From M1-B18 sp048264125 (GTDB lineage: Bacteria; Bacillota; Clostridia; Peptostreptococcales; Natronincolaceae), in contig JBLXDM010000009.1 of assembly GCA_048264125.1 (NCBI GenBank), positions 1-64,000 of the forward strand: a DNA stretch of 64,000 bases, written 5' to 3'. Of the stretch, positions 25,843-35,569 are shown piece after piece. Each line of letters opens with the position of its first letter. Positions within the stretch are counted from its first letter, which is position 1. A program made the position numbers and the translations under genes. Under the pieces are notes generated by a model. That model saw only the letters and a program-made list of their open reading frames with translations. It was not told the origin of the DNA and made no database searches.

Positions 25843-26660
25843 AATCCTCCTCCCTCCTGTTCCTTCTCGTATTTACCCATAACCCCCATACTGATCATTA
25901 TAAGTATCAGCATGATGACGGAAACAGCGGAGCCAAAGCCCCAATCCCCTACAAATAGAAATTGCTGCTCGATCAGGTTACCTATTAGGGTAAACTGACC
26001 CCCTCCCAGCAATCTGGGTATAACGAAGGTGGTGACGGCAGGCATAAATACCATGGTGATTCCGGATAAAACCCCCGGAAGGCTTAAGGGAAATATGACC
26101 TTTCTGAATATCGCCGGGGCATTTGCCCCCAAATCTCCTGCAGCCTCTATCAGGCTTTTGTCTATCTTAATTAGCACCGAATATATTGGTAGTACCATGA
26201 AGGGCAGGAAATTATATACCATACCCAGCATTACAGCGCCTTCATTGTATAGAAAATCCATATGGGAAAACCCCAGCAGTCCCAGCAGGGAATTTAAAAT
26301 GCCATTTCTCTCTAAAAGGGTCATCCATGCGTAGGTCCTTAAAAGAAAGTTCATCCACATGGGTATAACAAATAATAGTACCATTACATTTCTCTTCTTT
26401 ACATCCTTACCGGCAAGTATCATCGCCATAGGGTAACCCATAAGCAGACATATTCCGGTGCTGGTTAGAGCCAGCTTTAAGGAGCGCCACAGTACATTGA
26501 TATATATCGGCTCGAAAAACCTTTGAAAGTATTGTAATGTAAAGCCGATTCCTTCATTTGTGCTGTAGGTGACGCTATAGAATAATATAAGAAATATCGG
26601 CAGCAGGATAAAAATAATCATCCAAATAAAGTAGGGATATGAAATCCATTTAAGCTTCAT
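25836..26660 (-). CDS. potB: Spermidine/putrescine ABC transporter permease
   Basis: A 274-residue membrane permease, partner of PotC. About six hydrophobic segments are visible; the coupling loop is EAAGDLGANAPAIFRKVIFPLSLPG (~170-195), and MWMNFLLRTYAWM is a typical PotB motif. Its ATG shares a base with the potA stop codon (TGATG), showing tight translational coupling. Confidence 0.92.
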   Translation of the reverse strand: MKLKWISYPYFIWMIIFILLPIFLILFYSVTYSTNEGIGFTLQYFQRFFEPIYINVLWRSLKLALTSTGICLLMGYPMAMILAGKDVKKRNVMVLLFVIPMWMNFLLRTYAWMTLLERNGILNSLLGLLGFSHMDFLYNEGAVMLGMVYNFLPFMVLPIYSVLIKIDKSLIEAAGDLGANAPAIFRKVIFPLSLPGVLSGITMVFMPAVTTFVIPRLLGGGQFTLIGNLIEQQFLFVGDWGFGSAVSVIMLILIMISMGVMGKYEKEQEGGGLW

Positions 26661-27700
26661 CAGATCACCCTCTTCATTATATGAATATCATTGGGCTGTA
26701 TGTTTATACCCACCTTGCTGTCCACCTGCTCCATAGCAGTGCTATGAACCATCCAGTCTATACCCATGCTGCTTATCATCATTTCATAGTGGACACCCTT
26801 AAAGATTACAGATTTCACTATGCCCTTAAGCATGCCCGCATTTTCCTCCACAAGCCTAATATCCTCGGGACGAATTACAATATCCACTGCTTCATTATTC
26901 CCAAAGCCCTTGTCCACACAGTCAAATACCCTATCGGCAAAGGAAACCTTAAGGTCCTCAATGTATTTACCCTCTACGATGTTGCTTTCACCTATAAAGT
27001 CTGCAACAAAGGAGTTTTTCGGTTCATTATAAATATCCTCAGGGCTGCCAATCTGTTGAATAACGCCGTCCTTCATCACAACTATTGTGTCGGACATTGT
27101 CAGGGCCTCCTCCTGATCATGGGTAACGTATATAAAGGTAATTCCAAGATGCTGTTGAATCTTCTTCAGCTCCAGCTGCATGTCCTTCCTCAGCTTAAGG
27201 TCCAAGGCCCCCAGGGGCTCGTCCAGCAAAAGCACCTCAGGCTCGTTGACAATAGCCCTTGCTATGGCTATTCTCTGCTGCTGGCCTCCACTCAAGGAGT
27301 TTACAGAACGCTTTTCATATCCCGCAAGGTTCACCAGCCCAAGAACCCTCTTAACCTTTTCCTTTATTTCACCTTCGGTAATCCCCTTAATTCTAAGGCC
27401 AAAGGATATATTTTCTGCAACATTCATATGGGGAAACAAGGCATACTTTTGAAATACAGTGTTTACCCTTCTCTTATATGGGGGCACGTCGGTTATGTCC
27501 TGACCCTCAAATAGCACCCTTCCTGTATTTGGCATTTCAAAGCCGCCTATAATCCTTAGAGTGGTGGTCTTTCCACATCCGCTTGGGCCCAATAGAGTCA
27601 AAAATTCATTTTTCCGAATATATAAATTCATATTCTTTAAAGCTTCACTTCCCTCGTAGCTCTTGGATATATCCACTAGATTAATAATTTGATCCTCCAT
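26660..27700 (-). CDS. potA: Spermidine/putrescine ABC transporter ATPase
   Basis: A 346-residue ABC ATPase that drives polyamine import. Walker A is GPSGCGKTT at 38-46, the signature LSGGQQQR at about 135, Walker B VLLLDEPLGALD, and the H-loop in YVTHDQEEAL. Residues ~240-346 form the TOBE regulatory domain. It is the first gene of potABCD, with GGGGGGA before the ATG. Confidence 0.95.
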   Translation of the reverse strand: MEDQIINLVDISKSYEGSEALKNMNLYIRKNEFLTLLGPSGCGKTTTLRIIGGFEMPNTGRVLFEGQDITDVPPYKRRVNTVFQKYALFPHMNVAENISFGLRIKGITEGEIKEKVKRVLGLVNLAGYEKRSVNSLSGGQQQRIAIARAIVNEPEVLLLDEPLGALDLKLRKDMQLELKKIQQHLGITFIYVTHDQEEALTMSDTIVVMKDGVIQQIGSPEDIYNEPKNSFVADFIGESNIVEGKYIEDLKVSFADRVFDCVDKGFGNNEAVDIVIRPEDIRLVEENAGMLKGIVKSVIFKGVHYEMMISSMGIDWMVHSTAMEQVDSKVGINIQPNDIHIMKRVI

Positions 27701-27983
27701 TGGCTTCCCCCCATTTTAAGTTTATTTTTATAGCTTGACACCAGTACCCCCATATAGCCAGGTGCTCAGGTCTAACTACATAAAAAAACAGCCCCCATTT
27801 TATTCCGTCGATGGCTACATTATAATTAAAAATATTTTTTTAAGTAATTCTAGTAATAACATATTAGCCCGGCAATGTCAATAAGCCGACCAATATTTCA
27901 AAGAATTATGTCTTAATTTGCTGTTAAAAAAAGCCATGCTTTTTAGGCGATTATCCAATATTACTATGGCTATATTATACATC
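27701..27983. other. gene-free stretch upstream of potA
   Basis: The promoter of potABCD should lie here. A small A/T-flanked hairpin (AAAAAGC/GCTTTTT, about 27927-27945) is visible. No gene or known riboswitch is seen. Confidence 0.45.
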
Positions 27984-28014
27984 AAAAGAGGGCTTAACTT
28001 AAAGCCCTCTTATT
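27984..28014 (-). terminator. Terminator of the liv operon
   Basis: GAGGGCTTTAAG and TTAAGCCCTC form a stem on the minus strand followed by TTTTG. A REP-like palindrome lies between it and the livF stop. Confidence 0.8.
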
Positions 28015-28060
28015 TGTTATATTTTTGTTTTTTGATTTAGCTCCTGTCGAACCTACCTGT

Positions 28061-28090
28061 AGGTGTCAATAGAACCGTCCCCTTGTCGCC
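28061..28090. repeat. REP-like palindrome (28.06 kb)
   Basis: AGGTGTCAATAGAACCGTCC continued by CCTTGTCGCC is a copy of the window's short palindromic repeat; its ends GGTGTCAA and TTGTCGCC are inverted. It abuts the livF stop codon. Confidence 0.75.
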
Positions 28091-28800
28091 TAGTGGGTGC
28101 CGCCCAAATATGCAGCGCTAATCTCATCACTTTTTGCAAGCACCTTGGCATCTCCTGAAAGAACAATATTGCCTGTTTCCAGTACATAGCCAACATTCGC
28201 TATAGAAAGTGCCATGTGTGCATTTTGCTCAACCAGTAGAATGGTGGTTCCTGCCTTGTTTAGGTCCTTGATGATGGAGAATATCTCCTGCACCAGCAAT
28301 GGCGCCAGACCCATTGAAGGCTCATCCAATAGCAGCAGCTTAGGTCGGGACATCAAAGCTCGGCCCATAGCCAGCATTTGCTGCTCACCACCGCTTAAGG
28401 TTCCTGATAGCTGATGCTTTCTCTCCAATAGACGAGGGAAACGTTCAAATACCATATCCATGTCCTTTTTAATGCCATCCTTATCCTTCCTTAGGTAAGC
28501 ACCCAAGGTAAGGTTATCTAAAACAGATAAATTTGCAAAGACTCTACGTCCTTCAGGAACTTGAGAAACACCCATAGGAACTATGTTTTGAGCCTGCACA
28601 GTATGAATATCCTTGCCTAAAAAGGTGATCTTTCCTTCCTTTGCTTTATTTAAACCAGAAATTGTCCTCAAAATGGTGGTTTTTCCTGCTCCGTTTGCAC
28701 CAATTAAAGTAACAATCTGACCTTCTTCAACCTCCAGAGAAATTCCCTTAATCGCATGGATTGCCCCGTAGTATACATGTAGGTTTTCAATTTTCAGCAC
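28090..28800 (-). CDS. livF: Branched-chain amino acid ABC transporter ATPase
   Basis: A 236-residue ATPase of the leucine/isoleucine/valine importer. Walker A GANGAGKT at about 33-40, LSGGEQQML signature, Walker B LLLLDEPSMGLAPLL (diagnostic for LivF). It starts with GTG inside the livG 3' end (14-base overlap), with GGAGG 9 bases upstream. It is the last gene of livK-H-M-G-F. Confidence 0.95.
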   Translation of the reverse strand: MLKIENLHVYYGAIHAIKGISLEVEEGQIVTLIGANGAGKTTILRTISGLNKAKEGKITFLGKDIHTVQAQNIVPMGVSQVPEGRRVFANLSVLDNLTLGAYLRKDKDGIKKDMDMVFERFPRLLERKHQLSGTLSGGEQQMLAMGRALMSRPKLLLLDEPSMGLAPLLVQEIFSIIKDLNKAGTTILLVEQNAHMALSIANVGYVLETGNIVLSGDAKVLAKSDEISAAYLGGTH

Positions 28801-29569
28801 TTAGGTCAACCTCCTCTCCCAGGTAAGCTTCGATTACCTTAGGATTTTTTCTTATGTCTTCAGGTGAACCATGGGCAATGATCTTACCATAGTCCAATAC
28901 ATAAATTCTTTCACATACATTCATAACTAAAGACATATCATGCTCAATTAAAAGAACGGTTAATTTAAATTCATCTCGAATCCAGCGGATCATCTCCATC
29001 AAATCATGGGTTTCCTGTGGATTCATACCGGCTGCCGGCTCATCCAGTAAAAGCACCTTTGGATTTGTTGCTAGAGCCCTGGCTATTTCCAGACGGCGCT
29101 GCTCTCCATAGGGCAGATTTTTCGATAATTCATTTTTTTTACTATCCAGATTGAATATTTTTAATAGCTCTACAGCCTTTTTTTGAATTTCTGCTTCTTC
29201 GTCCACATATTGCTTGGTTTGCAAGATACCTGTAGCAACCCCATACTTAACATTTTGATGATATGCAATTTTAACATTATCCACAACAGTTAAATCCTTA
29301 AACAAACGAATGTTTTGGAAGGTTCTTGCTATTCCCTTTTGAGTAATCTCATAGGGCTTTTTCCCCACTATGCTTTCGCCCATCAGCTTAATTGAGCCGG
29401 AGGATGGTCTGTAAACGCCAGTAAGCATATTAAATGCAGTTGTTTTTCCTGCACCATTTGGGCCAATTAATCCGATTAATTCACCCTCATTCAGGTAAAT
29501 ATCAAAGTGATTGACAGCCGTTAATCCGCCAAAGGTTTTAACTAGTTTACTTGTCTCTAAGATCGCCAT
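28787..29569 (-). CDS. livG: Branched-chain amino acid ABC transporter ATPase
   Basis: A 260-residue ATPase partner of LivF. Walker A GPNGAGKT at 36-43, the LivG-specific ARTFQNIRLF segment, and DEPAAGMNPQE Walker B. ATG 29569 is preferred to the GTG four codons earlier because GAGGCGGAG would serve as its ribosome binding site. It overlaps livF and lies directly behind livM. Confidence 0.93.
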   Translation of the reverse strand: MAILETSKLVKTFGGLTAVNHFDIYLNEGELIGLIGPNGAGKTTAFNMLTGVYRPSSGSIKLMGESIVGKKPYEITQKGIARTFQNIRLFKDLTVVDNVKIAYHQNVKYGVATGILQTKQYVDEEAEIQKKAVELLKIFNLDSKKNELSKNLPYGEQRRLEIARALATNPKVLLLDEPAAGMNPQETHDLMEMIRWIRDEFKLTVLLIEHDMSLVMNVCERIYVLDYGKIIAHGSPEDIRKNPKVIEAYLGEEVDLSAEN

Positions 29570-29577
29570 ACTCCGCC

Positions 29578-30540
29578 TCACCTCTCTGCCTTTTCTGCTT
29601 TTTTAGTAAATTTATTGAACATATCTAAAGAAAACTCTCTAGTGCCCAGTAGACCCTGTGGTCTAAAAAGCATGATGATGATTAACATCAAAGAATAAAT
29701 GATCATTCTTAGGTCACTGAATTGTCTTAAGGCTTCTGTTAAACCGGTTAAGAAAACAGCAGCAGCTATAGATCCAGTGATACTACCCAGACCACCCAAA
29801 ACAACCATCAATAAAATTTCCACAGATACCATGAAGGTAAAGGAATTTGGATGCAGAAGACGAATCAGGTGCCCGAATATCCCACCTGCAACCCCGGCAA
29901 AGAAAGCACCGATAACAAAGGCCATAACCTTATATTTGGTAGTATTGATTCCCATTGTTTCAGCGGCTATCTCATCCTCACGAATCGAAATACATGCACG
30001 TCCATGGGAGGATTTAATAAAGTTTACAATTATTAGAATTGAAAAAACAGCAATAACATAGGTCCAAATAAAATTAGTATGTCCTGGAATTCCTTTTAAT
30101 CCTGCCGCAGCTCCAACGTATTTCCAGTTTACAAATAAAACACGTATAATTTCTCCTAGACCTAAGGTTGCGATTGCAAGATAGTCACCTCTAAGCCTTA
30201 GCGTAGGTAACCCTACCAAGAATCCAGCAGCTGCTGCAACCAAACCGCCAAATAGCAAGCTCACCGGAAAAAGAATAAAATCTGGCAGCGGTAAAGCAAG
30301 CTTCGTTGTAAGAATCGCTGAAAAATATCCTCCAAGAGCCATAAATCCTGCATGGCCCAATGAAAACTGTCCTGTAATACCGTTAATTAGGTTTAAGCTG
30401 GTTGCCAGAATAGCATACATGCTCATTAAAGTTAGTATTTGTGCATAATAAGGGTTAATCACGCCAGAGGAAATCAAGAGCTGAACCACAACCCCCACTG
30501 CAACAGCACCGGTGACAAATATAAGCTTCTTCTTATTCAT
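29578..30540 (-). CDS. livM: Branched-chain amino acid ABC transporter permease
   Basis: A 320-residue membrane permease with eight or more hydrophobic segments. The motifs NLINGITGQFSLGHAGFMALGGY and RLRGDYLAIATLGLGEIIR are characteristic of LivM. It follows livH by 2 bases. Confidence 0.93.
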   Translation of the reverse strand: MNKKKLIFVTGAVAVGVVVQLLISSGVINPYYAQILTLMSMYAILATSLNLINGITGQFSLGHAGFMALGGYFSAILTTKLALPLPDFILFPVSLLFGGLVAAAAGFLVGLPTLRLRGDYLAIATLGLGEIIRVLFVNWKYVGAAAGLKGIPGHTNFIWTYVIAVFSILIIVNFIKSSHGRACISIREDEIAAETMGINTTKYKVMAFVIGAFFAGVAGGIFGHLIRLLHPNSFTFMVSVEILLMVVLGGLGSITGSIAAAVFLTGLTEALRQFSDLRMIIYSLMLIIIMLFRPQGLLGTREFSLDMFNKFTKKAEKAER

Positions 30541-30542
30541 GA

Positions 30543-31436
30543 CTACACCTTCTCTCTGGTATTTTTACCTAAAAGCCCAGATGGCTTAAAGATTAAAATA
30601 ATAATTAAAATTGCAAATGCAACTGCATCTCTAAAGGTAGAATACCCGATGGCACTAACTCCTGTTTCAGCAATCCCTAAGAATAAGCCCCCCAGCATAG
30701 CCCCAGGAAGAATACCTATTCCACCAAGAACAGCTGCAACGAAGGCCTTCAGGCCATAGAGGACTCCCATTAATGGATTAACCACACCATAGTATTGACC
30801 AACCAACACACCGGCAGCACCGGCTAAGGCAGAACCAATAGCAAAGGTAAAGGAAATCGTATTATTCACGTTTATCCCCATAAGCATAGCTGCATCACGA
30901 TCGAAGGAAACAGCTCGCATAGCCTTACCCATTTTTGTTTTTTGAACAATAAAATGCAATGCAATCATTAATACAACCGCAGTCGCTAAAATGACTACTT
31001 GTCGACTACTGATGTTAACACCCCACACATTCCAGTTTACAGGGGCACTACGTGGAAATGCCTTTGGCTGTGCACCAATCCTATATACTGTGAAATTTTG
31101 AAAAAATAATGATAGTCCAACAGCAGTCATCAATGATGCTACACGGTGTGAATTTCTTAAAGGCTTATACGCTATTCTTTCCATCACAACTCCTAAAATT
31201 GCGCAAAGGATCATTGACACAATCAAAGCTGGGTAGAAGGTAAGTCCGAACATCGTAATCGCATAATATCCAACAACAGCACCAAGCATAAAAACTTCAC
31301 CATGGGCAAAGTTAATCAGCTTTATGATACCATATACCATGGTATAACCCAGAGCCACAAGTGCATATACGCTACCAAGAGAAATTCCATTGATTAATTG
31401 CTGTAAGATCTCAATCGTCTTTGCTGATAATTCCAC
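30543..31436 (-). CDS. livH: Branched-chain amino acid ABC transporter permease
   Basis: A 297-residue membrane permease, partner of LivM. The N-terminus has the LivH motif NGISLGSVYALVALGYTMVYGI and then INFAHGEVFMLGA; about eight membrane segments are visible. It is separated from livK by 116 bases containing a hairpin, which may let the binding protein be made in excess. Confidence 0.93.
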   Translation of the reverse strand: MELSAKTIEILQQLINGISLGSVYALVALGYTMVYGIIKLINFAHGEVFMLGAVVGYYAITMFGLTFYPALIVSMILCAILGVVMERIAYKPLRNSHRVASLMTAVGLSLFFQNFTVYRIGAQPKAFPRSAPVNWNVWGVNISSRQVVILATAVVLMIALHFIVQKTKMGKAMRAVSFDRDAAMLMGINVNNTISFTFAIGSALAGAAGVLVGQYYGVVNPLMGVLYGLKAFVAAVLGGIGILPGAMLGGLFLGIAETGVSAIGYSTFRDAVAFAILIIILIFKPSGLLGKNTREKV

Positions 31437-31501
31437 TGAGTCTCACTCCTTATAATGTTGTATTTTCATCAAGTTGTAATTTAGGCAATCAACAAGCAGC
31501 A

Positions 31502-31527
31502 AAGAGGGGTATGGAGACACCCCTCAA
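31502..31527 (-). terminator. Hairpin between livK and livH
   Basis: GAGGGGT and ACCCCTC form a 7-bp stem with an 8-base loop, and only a short T-run follows on the minus strand. It may be an mRNA-stabilising or partial-termination hairpin after the binding-protein gene. Confidence 0.5.
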
Positions 31528-31552
31528 TTACCACTTTTACTTTATTTAATAA

Positions 31553-32740
31553 TTAGTTAGGTTCAACTGTACTGTAGTATGTTTGTGCTCCGCCTTCGAT
31601 TTTGATAACAACAGCACTCTTAACAGGGTCTCTCTTTTCGTTAAGCTTAATGTTACCGCTTACACCTTCAAGCTCTACAGCTGCAATTGCATCTCTTAAA
31701 GCTGCTGCATCAGTTGATCCTGCTGATTCAATTGCTGCTGCAATCATGTATGCAGCATCATAAGCAGTAGCAGCTAACGCGTCAGGTACAGCGCCATTGT
31801 ACATAGCCTTGTATGCTTCAATGAAATCTTTTACGATTGCAGAATCTGCATCTGGTGAATAGTGATTACTGAAGTAGGTTCCATCAGCACTAGCACCGGC
31901 TAATTCAAATAATGTTGGTGAATCCCATCCGTCTGTTCCTAAGAATACTATATCTTCAGAGAAACCAACGTTGTTTTTAGCTTGATCAAGAATAAGACCT
32001 ACTGAGTCATAGTAACCAGGGATAAATACAACCTCTGGACTTGCATTTTTAACACTTGTTAATATAGAGTTAAAATCTGTGTCTCCACTTACGTAAGCAA
32101 CCTCTGATACGATTGTTCCTCCGGCAGCTGTGAAGGCCTCTTTAAATACTTCAGTTAAGCCAATAGAATAGTCACTATTGTTGTCGGTCATGATTGCTGC
32201 AGTTTTTGCTCCTAATGATTCAATCGCAAATTTAGACATTACCTCTCCCTGGAATGGGTCGATGAAGCAGGATCTAAAGATGTAGTCTCCAACTTCAGTT
32301 ACAGCAGGGTTAGTAGAGCTTGGTGAAATCAAAGGAATTTTAGCATCCTGTGCGATTGGAGCAGCGGCTAATGTATTGGAGCTGGCAACAGCACCAAGAA
32401 TTGCAGCAACACCATTTTGCTGGATTAGCTTTTGAGCAGCAGTAGCTGACTCAACCTGAATACTCTTATTGTCTTCAAGAACAAATTCGATTTGTTTTCC
32501 TAAAACGCCACCAGCAGCATTGATTTCTTCAAATGCTAGTACGATACCGTTTCTTGAAGATTGACCAAAGCTGGCAATATTACCTGTCATTTCAAGAATA
32601 CCACCGATTTTAATTGTTTCTGCTTCTTCACCTGGTTCTTCTGCACCATTTGTTGGAGCAGGTTCTTTGCTAGTGCAAGCCGACAAAACCAAACTTGCAA
32701 CCAATAATAAAGCAACAAGCAAGATAAATTTTTTCTTCAT
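31553..32740 (-). CDS. livK: Branched-chain amino acid-binding lipoprotein
   Basis: A 395-residue LivJ/LivK-type substrate-binding protein. The signal peptide ends at the lipobox VLSA-C22. The mature part has IKIGGILEMTGNIASFGQSSRNG and SPSSTNPAVT, the ligand-binding pattern of type I binding proteins. ATG 32740 follows GGGGGGACTG; the frame extends five codons further up without support. Leucine, isoleucine, valine or another neutral amino acid may be the ligand. Confidence 0.92.
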   Translation of the reverse strand: MKKKFILLVALLLVASLVLSACTSKEPAPTNGAEEPGEEAETIKIGGILEMTGNIASFGQSSRNGIVLAFEEINAAGGVLGKQIEFVLEDNKSIQVESATAAQKLIQQNGVAAILGAVASSNTLAAAPIAQDAKIPLISPSSTNPAVTEVGDYIFRSCFIDPFQGEVMSKFAIESLGAKTAAIMTDNNSDYSIGLTEVFKEAFTAAGGTIVSEVAYVSGDTDFNSILTSVKNASPEVVFIPGYYDSVGLILDQAKNNVGFSEDIVFLGTDGWDSPTLFELAGASADGTYFSNHYSPDADSAIVKDFIEAYKAMYNGAVPDALAATAYDAAYMIAAAIESAGSTDAAALRDAIAAVELEGVSGNIKLNEKRDPVKSAVVIKIEGGAQTYYSTVEPN

Positions 32741-33591
32741 TTTCAGTCCCCCCATGTTTTACTAATAATTTTAATAATTATACGTAAACATAAATAAATA
32801 TTCAACTGGACTTCATATTACTTTTCTTATATGAATAATAATATTACCTGGCCATTTCTGTATTTATCAACATTTACTATAACGCTTATTATAGTCCCAG
32901 ATTACATGGCTGTCAATACACAGTTTTTGATTTTTAATGCATATATGCACCCTTTAAACCCTCGGAAAACGATGCCAATGTTTAAATTTAAATATTCTGA
33001 AAAATTAAAATTTTTTATAATATGACTCACGAAATACTTTGTATTGCTTATTTTTTGACAATCTGTCCTCCATATATTCCCTAAACAGGGGATATGCCCC
33101 TTATATAATTAAATAAAAAAAAGCAGTCATCTCTGACTACTCCTTACTCCTAGGTCTCTTTTCCATAATCTAAATTACTTATCTTCATTTTTTTAGAAAT
33201 CACCAGCGGTAAAATCTTTGGTAAATCTCCTATTAATGCTTTGTGGGTAGTTCATTATTGCTCTAATTATCCTCTGTCAAATTGCCTTACAGCATTGTAA
33301 TAGCTAGTAATAATGGCTTGCCTTTATTATATCTTCATTTATATACTATAGGTATCCGTTAAAAATATCCTGAGATAATCGCAGAAATACCCCTAATTTA
33401 TTTGCTATTGTTACAATTTTTTCGTAAATATCAAGTTATTAGAGGTATTTATAAGTATTCAGTTTGTTGGCAGGGGAAATTCGTAATTTATATGTCAAAA
33501 TAAATTCACTGTTCAACAAAAGCAACTGATTCATCGTCGACCGCCGCGGTAAACACATATAACTCTCATAACTAATAGTATTGAAAGCAAA
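32741..33591. other. gene-free stretch upstream of liv operon
   Basis: AT-rich DNA holding the presumed liv promoter, a small GGGGATATGCCCC hairpin near 33090 and a terminator at 33112-33141. No gene or recognised riboswitch. Confidence 0.45.
33112..33141 (-). terminator. Intergenic terminator
   Basis: AGTAGTCA and TGACTGCT pair (one mismatch) around GAGA on the minus strand, followed by eight or more T residues. It would stop transcription coming from the small gene at 33592. Confidence 0.75.
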
Positions 33592-33780
33592 CTATGAAGC
33601 TAACCAGAAAACTAAGCCTATTAGCACTGCTAAAGAAAAGGTGATGAGCATATTTCTTGCCAGAGCTTTTTTCATATGCTTAACTTCCTTGGTATCTGTA
33701 TCGGCGGCTCCCACAAACGAGTCTCTGAAAAGCCAAATCATGTCCTTATTTCTCAAATCATAATTTTTACGACCAAACAT
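33592..33780 (-). CDS. Small single-pass membrane protein, unknown
   Basis: A 62-residue protein starting MFGRKNYDLRNKDMIWLF, polar for about 40 residues, then one hydrophobic segment (MLITFSLAVLIGLVFWLAS) at the C-terminus, so it is probably a tail-anchored membrane protein. The ATG at 33780 has AAGGAGCGG at the right distance; the longer frame upstream is unsupported. The family is not recognised. It opens the accessory region that runs to 39.8 kb. Confidence 0.6.
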   Translation of the reverse strand: MFGRKNYDLRNKDMIWLFRDSFVGAADTDTKEVKHMKKALARNMLITFSLAVLIGLVFWLAS

Positions 33781-34004
33781 AATACCGCTCCTTACATATA
33801 GTAGTGCATGACTACTATTCTTATTATATTGCCCTGCAATTGCCACTTATAGACGTGTCAATCAAATCATTCCTCGAAACTTTCGCATTTCGTTTCTTCT
33901 TATATTGTTATTATATTCAATTTTTAACTTTTATTGCAACACTACATTAATATGCTTCTTTATTGTTTGTTAACTCTTGTATAGGGTGCTACTCAAGGTA
34001 TAAG

Positions 34005-34175
34005 CTATTTTTCGATTTTTTCAAGTATTTTATCTAATAAAAATAGCTTTCTTTCATTTTGCTCTGATAGCTTCTGATGAATCTGCCTAATTTTATGAAC
34101 CTCCCATAAAATTCCACAAAAACAAGGTATAAAGGCAAGTAGCATGTAGGCAATACCTGTATAAATAATAGACAC
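34005..34175 (-). CDS. Micro-protein with membrane segment and coiled coil (56 aa)
   Basis: A minus-strand frame of 56 codons from a GTG at 34175, behind AAAGGTG: a hydrophobic stretch (IIYTGIAYMLLAFIPCFCGIL) followed by a charged amphipathic helix (IRQIHQKLSEQNERKLFLL) and a C-terminal DKILEKIEK. The composition is protein-like and not random, so I regard it as probably real. Function unknown. Small toxin, regulator or structural peptide are all possible. Confidence 0.45.
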   Translation of the reverse strand: MSIIYTGIAYMLLAFIPCFCGILWEVHKIRQIHQKLSEQNERKLFLLDKILEKIEK

Positions 34176-34338
34176 CACCTTTCTTATAAAATGTGATCTA
34201 ACACAAAGGCCATTGATTTTGCGCTGGAAGCATTTAGAAAAGATTTAAAGATTTAAAGATTTAAGACCATGTTCGTTCTAAATCATTACTCAATATTATC
34301 TATGCTGTAAGTTTGAGGACGTCAGGAGAAATGACTCC

Positions 34339-34647
34339 TTACCCCCTCTTTGATAAAAGCTTATATATCTTTTGGAAGCCTACGTATACCAATAGTATAA
34401 ATCCTATTTGTGATGCTAAAGAAAATACACTTCGCAATATATTAAAATAAATTTGAGATGATTTATAGGGTGTTAGATGTACCAAACTACCTACGATACT
34501 AAATATAACAAATAGCACACCTGTTGTAATTTGAATTGTATTGCCTTTTTTCATCTTACAAAATCTTGTAATTATACAATAATATAAAAAAGTAGCAAAC
34601 AATGCAGATAATATTATTACTAAAGCTGTATCATATCTTATTAACAT
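34339..34647 (-). CDS. Small three-segment membrane protein, unknown
   Basis: A 102-residue protein with hydrophobic stretches at about 8-25, 41-57 and 76-94 and basic ends (KIYKLLSKRG). The ATG at 34647 is chosen because AAGGTGAT lies 7 bases before it; an ATG six codons upstream would overlap that site. No family recognised. Promoter A (34752-34780) with a 17-base spacer points at it. Confidence 0.6.
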   Translation of the reverse strand: MLIRYDTALVIILSALFATFLYYCIITRFCKMKKGNTIQITTGVLFVIFSIVGSLVHLTPYKSSQIYFNILRSVFSLASQIGFILLVYVGFQKIYKLLSKRG

Positions 34648-34734
34648 CTCTTTTATCACCTTCATTATTTATTACTTAATTGATCTAATCCAAATTCTTT
34701 AATGCAGCCGCACGAAAAAATCCAGATTTGATAT

Positions 34735-34997
34735 AATGTTGCTTTTTTGTCATTATATACCACCTCGAATTTCATTACAAACCGTTTTTACACTTCAAAT
34801 TATTACACGTTAACTTTTAATGTGCAATTAGCTTGCCGGCCACAACTTTTTTTTCTTGATGTTTTCTCAAAATTTTTTTTTGTGAACTTAGATTTATGAA
34901 AGCACCAGTTCAAAAAAATAAAGGGATATCCAAGATGGCTATCTCTTTTATGTAAGCTGGAAGTTTATTAAGGTGTCAAGGGAAACGTCCCCATGCG
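34735..34997. repeat. Repeated intergenic cassette, copy A
   Basis: Shares with copies B, C and D, in minus-strand order: a REP-like palindrome (degenerate here), a GATAGCC/GGATATC hairpin, the text TTCACAAAAAAA, a GTTAAC segment and, at the end, a promoter with TATATAAT. It separates the 199-residue-type membrane gene at 35006 from the one at 34339. Confidence 0.65.
34752..34780 (-). promoter_or_regulatory. Promoter in cassette A
   Basis: TTGTAA, a 17-base spacer ending GGTGGTA, and TATAAT on the minus strand. The arrangement is identical to cassettes B and D and directs transcription to the gene at 34339-34647. Confidence 0.7.
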
Positions 34998-35005
34998 TCT
35001 ATAAT

Positions 35006-35569
35006 TTATTTAAAACCCTCATTTTCATCAAAAAAAACATAATACTTTTTATATTTTAATTTTTTTATAAACACATTTACACCTACAGCATAAATAATAC
35101 ATAATAATACAGCCACCCCAAGAAAAAACATTATATTTATGGATAAATATTGCTCATATAATTGTGGATGGTTATAATTCAAAACCAATAAGATTATTAA
35201 AATAACACTAACAATATTAATACAACACTGAATATATCCATTCATTTGGTTTTGCTTAAGTAAAGTATCTAGTTGTTCTTTGTTATTAGCCATTGCCAAA
35301 TTAAATTTGATTTTTTCAATATAGAAACAAGATAAAAGATATAGTATACTTAAAAAAGTTATTATTTTCCAATCAAACTTAAATATAAATCCCATTATTA
35401 CTAGTGTTGCAGCCCCCCAATTTGTTATTGACGTAAACATAACTTCATAGCATTTCAACTTATCATATCTATTCCTTATTGTTGTACTTTTGAAATCGAT
35501 ATAACTTTTAACAAATTTACTCAAGATATAAACAGTGAAGAATATTTTTAATAGTAAACCATAATTCAT
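35006..35569 (-). CDS. Membrane protein, unknown
   Basis: A 187-residue protein with about five hydrophobic stretches (MNYGLLLKIFFTVYIL, IITFLSILYLLSCF, CINIVSVILIILLVL, IMFFLGVAVLLCIIYAV). The C-terminus is charged and ends KKYYVFFDENEGFK. No family recognised. The ATG at 35569 follows GGAGGGAG; the frame starts 12 codons earlier but without support. It is expressed from promoter B and bordered by cassettes A and B. Confidence 0.6.
   Translation of the reverse strand: MNYGLLLKIFFTVYILSKFVKSYIDFKSTTIRNRYDKLKCYEVMFTSITNWGAATLVIMGFIFKFDWKIITFLSILYLLSCFYIEKIKFNLAMANNKEQLDTLLKQNQMNGYIQCCINIVSVILIILLVLNYNHPQLYEQYLSINIMFFLGVAVLLCIIYAVGVNVFIKKLKYKKYYVFFDENEGFK

Noticed and set aside
26681..27514. 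Long open frame of 277 codons on the plus strand
   Set aside because: It is the antisense of potA, whose minus-strand reading has all ABC ATPase motifs.
28061..28090. Terminator for livF
   Set aside because: The palindrome belongs to the REP-like family and lacks a T-tract; the real terminator lies at 27984-28014.
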